Source: Clostridia bacterium | Lineage (GTDB): Bacteria > Bacillota > Clostridia > Oscillospirales > CAG-272 | NCBI GenBank assembly: GCA_017938205.1 | Contig: JAGBCA010000029.1 | Span: 62,001 to 126,000, forward strand | DNA: 64,000 bases | Direction of reading: 5' to 3' | Shown: one piece after another, positions 61,534 to 64,000 of the stretch | Layout: the number at the start of each line of letters is the position of its first letter | Numbering within the stretch: the stretch's first letter is position 1 | The notes under the pieces: model-generated | The model's input: only the letters and a program-made list of their open reading frames with translations | The model's database searches: none | What the model was told of the DNA's origin: nothing | Position numbers and translations under genes: made by a program

Positions 61534-63051
61534 ATGAAAATTTCAGAGCTATTGCCAAATGCAGTCATTCCCGATGAGGCGGCGATGATAGAGCCCTCGA
61601 AGCTTTCTTCCCGAACCGAGGACATCGCCCGGGGGACGCTCTTTTTTCTGACCGAGGGGATCGCTTATGACAAGCGGCGATTGCTTCCCTATATTCTTGC
61701 AAAGCGGCCGCTCGCGATCGTTGTACCGACAGACACAAAGGCTTTGGGATATAATATCCCGATCATATACGCAGAGAACGTGCGGCGCGCGTATGCGGAG
61801 GCATTGTTTCGCTTTTACGGCTTGGAAAAGACGAAAATGAAATTTATCGCCATCACCGGAACAAACGGAAAAACCACGACCGCAACCATGCTATGGGAAA
61901 TCCTCAGAAGAAACGGTCTGCACGCAGGTCTCATCGGCACGGGCAAAATTCTTTTAGACGATAACACGCTTTCCGCGCCATACTATTCCATGACAACGCC
62001 TGATCCGGAAATTCTCTATCCCGCGCTCGCAGAAATGGACACAAGAGGGTGTCAGTTCGTTGTTATGGAGGCATCCAGCCACGCACTCGCATTGGAAAAG
62101 CTGACACCGCTTTTCTTCGATGCTGCAATTTTCACCAATCTCTCGGCAGAGCATTTGGACTTTCATAAAAGCATGGAGAATTATTATCGTTCCAAGGCAC
62201 GGCTTTTTGAAAAGACAAGGCTTGCTATCCTGAATAACGATGATTCTTATGCGCGCCGACTTTCCGAGGAGTGCAACTGCGAAACACTACGGGTGGGGGC
62301 GCTTTATCCCGGCGAGGTAGCGGCAAAAAACATTGAGGGCAGTGGGCTCGGAGGATGCTCCTATATGTATACGAGCAATGGCCCGAAATTTTTCGTGCAT
62401 CTTGCGATCCCCGGCATCTATCAGATCTATAACTCTATGCTCGCTCTGAGTGCGGCCATCTCACTCGGTATTGCGCCATGTAAGGCAAAAAAAGCATTAG
62501 AGAGTATTACGGAAATTCCCGGGCGCCTGCACCTCGTTTCACAAACTGACATATCCGTCTACGTGGATTATGCACATACCCCGGAAGCGCTTTTATCTTC
62601 GCTGAAAGAGGCCAACGCCTCGAAAGAAAGCGGACAGAGGATCTGGTTGATTTTTGGCTGCGGTGGTGAAAGAGATCGCGAAAAACGTCCGAAAATGGCT
62701 GAGATCGCAGAGAAAAATGCAGATAGCGTGATCCTTACGCTTGACAATTGCCGAGGAGAATCTCCAATGCAGATCTTAAAAGACACCGTGGCGGGATTCC
62801 GAAACAAAAAAAGCGTACGCGTGATCTCAGACAGAAAAAAAGCCATTCGCCACGCCATTCTTGCCATGCAGCGCGCGGATACGCTGATCATCGCAGGAAA
62901 GGGACACGAGGTCTACACCATTGACAAAACCGGTTATCATCCCTTTGATGAGAGAAAAATCATCCTGGATGCACTAAAAGAAAGAAAAGGCGGGCATACT
63001 GTACTATATGAAAATCAAGCTGACAACACCCATCTCCGCCAAGGAAATTGA
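61534..63051 (+). CDS. murE: UDP-MurNAc-tripeptide ligase MurE
   Basis: 505 aa. Adds the third stem amino acid. ATP loop ITGTNGKTTT, substrate segment YYSMTTPDPE, and the specificity region LDNCRGESP; the Arg after DNx favours meso-diaminopimelate (DNPR in DAP enzymes), though Cys replaces Pro. SD AAGGAGG. 3' end overlaps murF by 44 nt. Confidence 0.93.
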   Translation: MKISELLPNAVIPDEAAMIEPSKLSSRTEDIARGTLFFLTEGIAYDKRRLLPYILAKRPLAIVVPTDTKALGYNIPIIYAENVRRAYAEALFRFYGLEKTKMKFIAITGTNGKTTTATMLWEILRRNGLHAGLIGTGKILLDDNTLSAPYYSMTTPDPEILYPALAEMDTRGCQFVVMEASSHALALEKLTPLFFDAAIFTNLSAEHLDFHKSMENYYRSKARLFEKTRLAILNNDDSYARRLSEECNCETLRVGALYPGEVAAKNIEGSGLGGCSYMYTSNGPKFFVHLAIPGIYQIYNSMLALSAAISLGIAPCKAKKALESITEIPGRLHLVSQTDISVYVDYAHTPEALLSSLKEANASKESGQRIWLIFGCGGERDREKRPKMAEIAEKNADSVILTLDNCRGESPMQILKDTVAGFRNKKSVRVISDRKKAIRHAILAMQRADTLIIAGKGHEVYTIDKTGYHPFDERKIILDALKERKGGHTVLYENQADNTHLRQGN

Positions 63052-64000
63052 ACGGATCACAAAATGCATTGCCTGCACCGCGGAGAATGCAGAAATTCGC
63101 TATATTGCCACGCACTCGTCCGAGGCGGAAAAGGATACGCTTTTTTTGTCCATGACGGGAGAACATGCAAACGGAGAGGACTTTCGCGAAGAGGTGCTCT
63201 CCCGCGGCGGATATTTACTGACCGAAGCATACGGCGACAAAAGCTTTACCGTTGCATCAGTCAACGATGCTCTTTTTGCTTTAGCAAAGGCACATCTTGA
63301 AAAGCTGACAAAGCGAAAGCACACGGTTGCCATCACGGGCAGCGTTGGAAAAACCACAACGAAGGAGATGTTACGTCTTTTCCTTTCCGATCGTTTTCGC
63401 ACACATGCGACCGAGGGAAATAAAAACAGCGAGATCGGTCTTCCGCTTACGATCCTCTCCGCCCCTACGGATACTGAAATTCTGATTTTGGAAATGGGAA
63501 TGAACCATGCAGGAGAGATCGCAAAACTTTCTCTTCTCGCATCGCCCGATACCGTTATCATAACCAACATCGGCCACGCACACATCGGCAATCTCGGCAG
63601 CCGTGCGGCAATTGCAAAAGCAAAAAAAGAAATTCTGATCGGTGCGCGGAAGAACGCAGATGTTTTCATCCCCTCGGGAGAGCCCCTGCTCTCCGACATT
63701 TCCCGTGCACAGAAGATCGGACTTTTTAACAAAGAGGGTACGTATGCACTCGTACGCAACGATGCCTGCGGTGGCGGCCACTTGCTTTTGCACCAAGGAG
63801 AGAAAGCACTTTGCATCCCCGAAAAGCTTCAAGACAAAGGTATGCTTTCGGCCTTTGCATTCGCGGCAGTGACAGCCATGCATCTTGGCATCACCGTCCC
63901 CGAAATCAACGGCAAAATTATCGATTTTGAGTATAATATTTTTAGGCAGAAAATCCATTTCTGCCGTGGGATGAAAATTATATATGATGCATACAACGCC
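63008..64000 (+). CDS. murF: UDP-MurNAc-tripeptide:D-Ala-D-Ala ligase MurF, 3' end outside window
   Basis: 331 codons are visible in frame to the window edge. N-terminal substrate domain (ISAKEIERI, SEAEKDTLFLSMTGEHANGEDF), ATP loop ITGSVGKTTTKEM, then TEGNKNSEIGLPL, LILEMGMNHAGEI and NIGHAHIGNLGS. The start ATG 63008 lies inside murE and has no clear ribosome site, so coupling to murE translation is likely. Confidence 0.92.
   Translation, partial: MKIKLTTPISAKEIERITKCIACTAENAEIRYIATHSSEAEKDTLFLSMTGEHANGEDFREEVLSRGGYLLTEAYGDKSFTVASVNDALFALAKAHLEKLTKRKHTVAITGSVGKTTTKEMLRLFLSDRFRTHATEGNKNSEIGLPLTILSAPTDTEILILEMGMNHAGEIAKLSLLASPDTVIITNIGHAHIGNLGSRAAIAKAKKEILIGARKNADVFIPSGEPLLSDISRAQKIGLFNKEGTYALVRNDACGGGHLLLHQGEKALCIPEKLQDKGMLSAFAFAAVTAMHLGITVPEINGKIIDFEYNIFRQKIHFCRGMKIIYDAYNA

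Noticed and set aside
1..64000. tRNA/rRNA genes, CRISPR arrays, transposases, prophage
   Set aside because: Looked for in all gaps; none seen. The only mobile-like DNA is the two short palindromic repeats.

Overview
The window reads as chromosomal DNA of an endospore-forming, anaerobic low-to-mid GC Firmicute of class Clostridia, probably an uncultured gut-type lineage. The evidence is the gene content. Sporulation genes are present (yqfC, yqfD, ylbJ, spoVT, spoIIGA-sigE), together with a trimeric [FeFe] hydrogenase, acetate kinase, a T-box leader on thrS, Bacillus-type gene orders (yqfC-yqfD-phoH-ybeY-era-recO; dnaG-rpoD; mraZ-rsmH-pbp-murE-murF), and dispersed palindromes of the sort seen in gut Clostridia. 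Family or genus cannot be fixed from this sequence alone. No tRNA, rRNA, CRISPR array, prophage or transposase was seen; this is mostly core genome with small accessory islands.

Layout. 1-8.0 kb (minus): the sporulation/RNA/repair run yqfC, yqfD, phoH, ybeY, era and recO with overlapping ends, then mutS2 on its own promoter and a GH20-like glycosidase cut by the window edge. 8.0-14.1 kb: ylbJ (+), pnp and rpsO (-), a UPF0126/TRIC membrane protein and rdgB (-), and a D-amino-acid-transaminase-like enzyme (+). 14.1-18.5 kb: hydC-hydB-hydA (+) behind a strong promoter and a near-perfect Rex operator. 18.5-23.6 kb (-): a Crh-like HPr, uxaB and uxaA, then a nitrilase and an SGNH hydrolase. 23.7-30.5 kb (+): T-box leader, thrS, a mutarotase, and a heterodimeric ABC exporter with one degenerate ATP site. 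30.6-37.1 kb (-): coaE, an M18 aminopeptidase, prfA, tsaC/sua5 and a divergent type IIA topoisomerase A subunit. 37.2-42.5 kb: a P-loop ATPase (+), ackA (-), tmcAL (+), a 95-aa unknown and a DUF3048 protein (+). 42.5-47.6 kb (-): spoVT, an orphan Wzz/BY-kinase pair with an SGNH esterase, and a large lipoprotein with a solute-binding-like body and an Ala-rich helical tail. 47.7-57.0 kb (-): rpoD, dnaG, yigZ, hflX, rpmE, sigE, spoIIGA, rpe, ispF, ispD and a 112-aa unknown. 57.2-64.0 kb (+): the division/cell-wall (dcw) cluster with an MraZ operator, ending inside murF.

How the parts work together. The hydrogenase would dispose of NADH and ferredoxin electrons as H2 and is probably switched by Rex sensing NADH/NAD+. 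Acetate kinase makes ATP from acetyl phosphate. UxaB and UxaA convert tagaturonate through altronate to KDG, which indicates hexuronate (pectin/glucuronide) use. Several promoters carry consensus sigma-A boxes with 17-bp spacing. Candidate sigma-E and Spo0A sites occur at ylbJ/yqfC, spoIIGA and the dcw penicillin-binding protein.

The observations most worth following are: a serine at an expected H-cluster ligand position of HydA; a promoter overlapping the 5' arm of a terminator in front of the dcw PBP; an unrecognised membrane protein in the ftsL slot; the chimeric lipoprotein; and palindromic repeats in the thrS leader and after the ABC operon. No clearly novel multi-gene defence or mobile system is visible.
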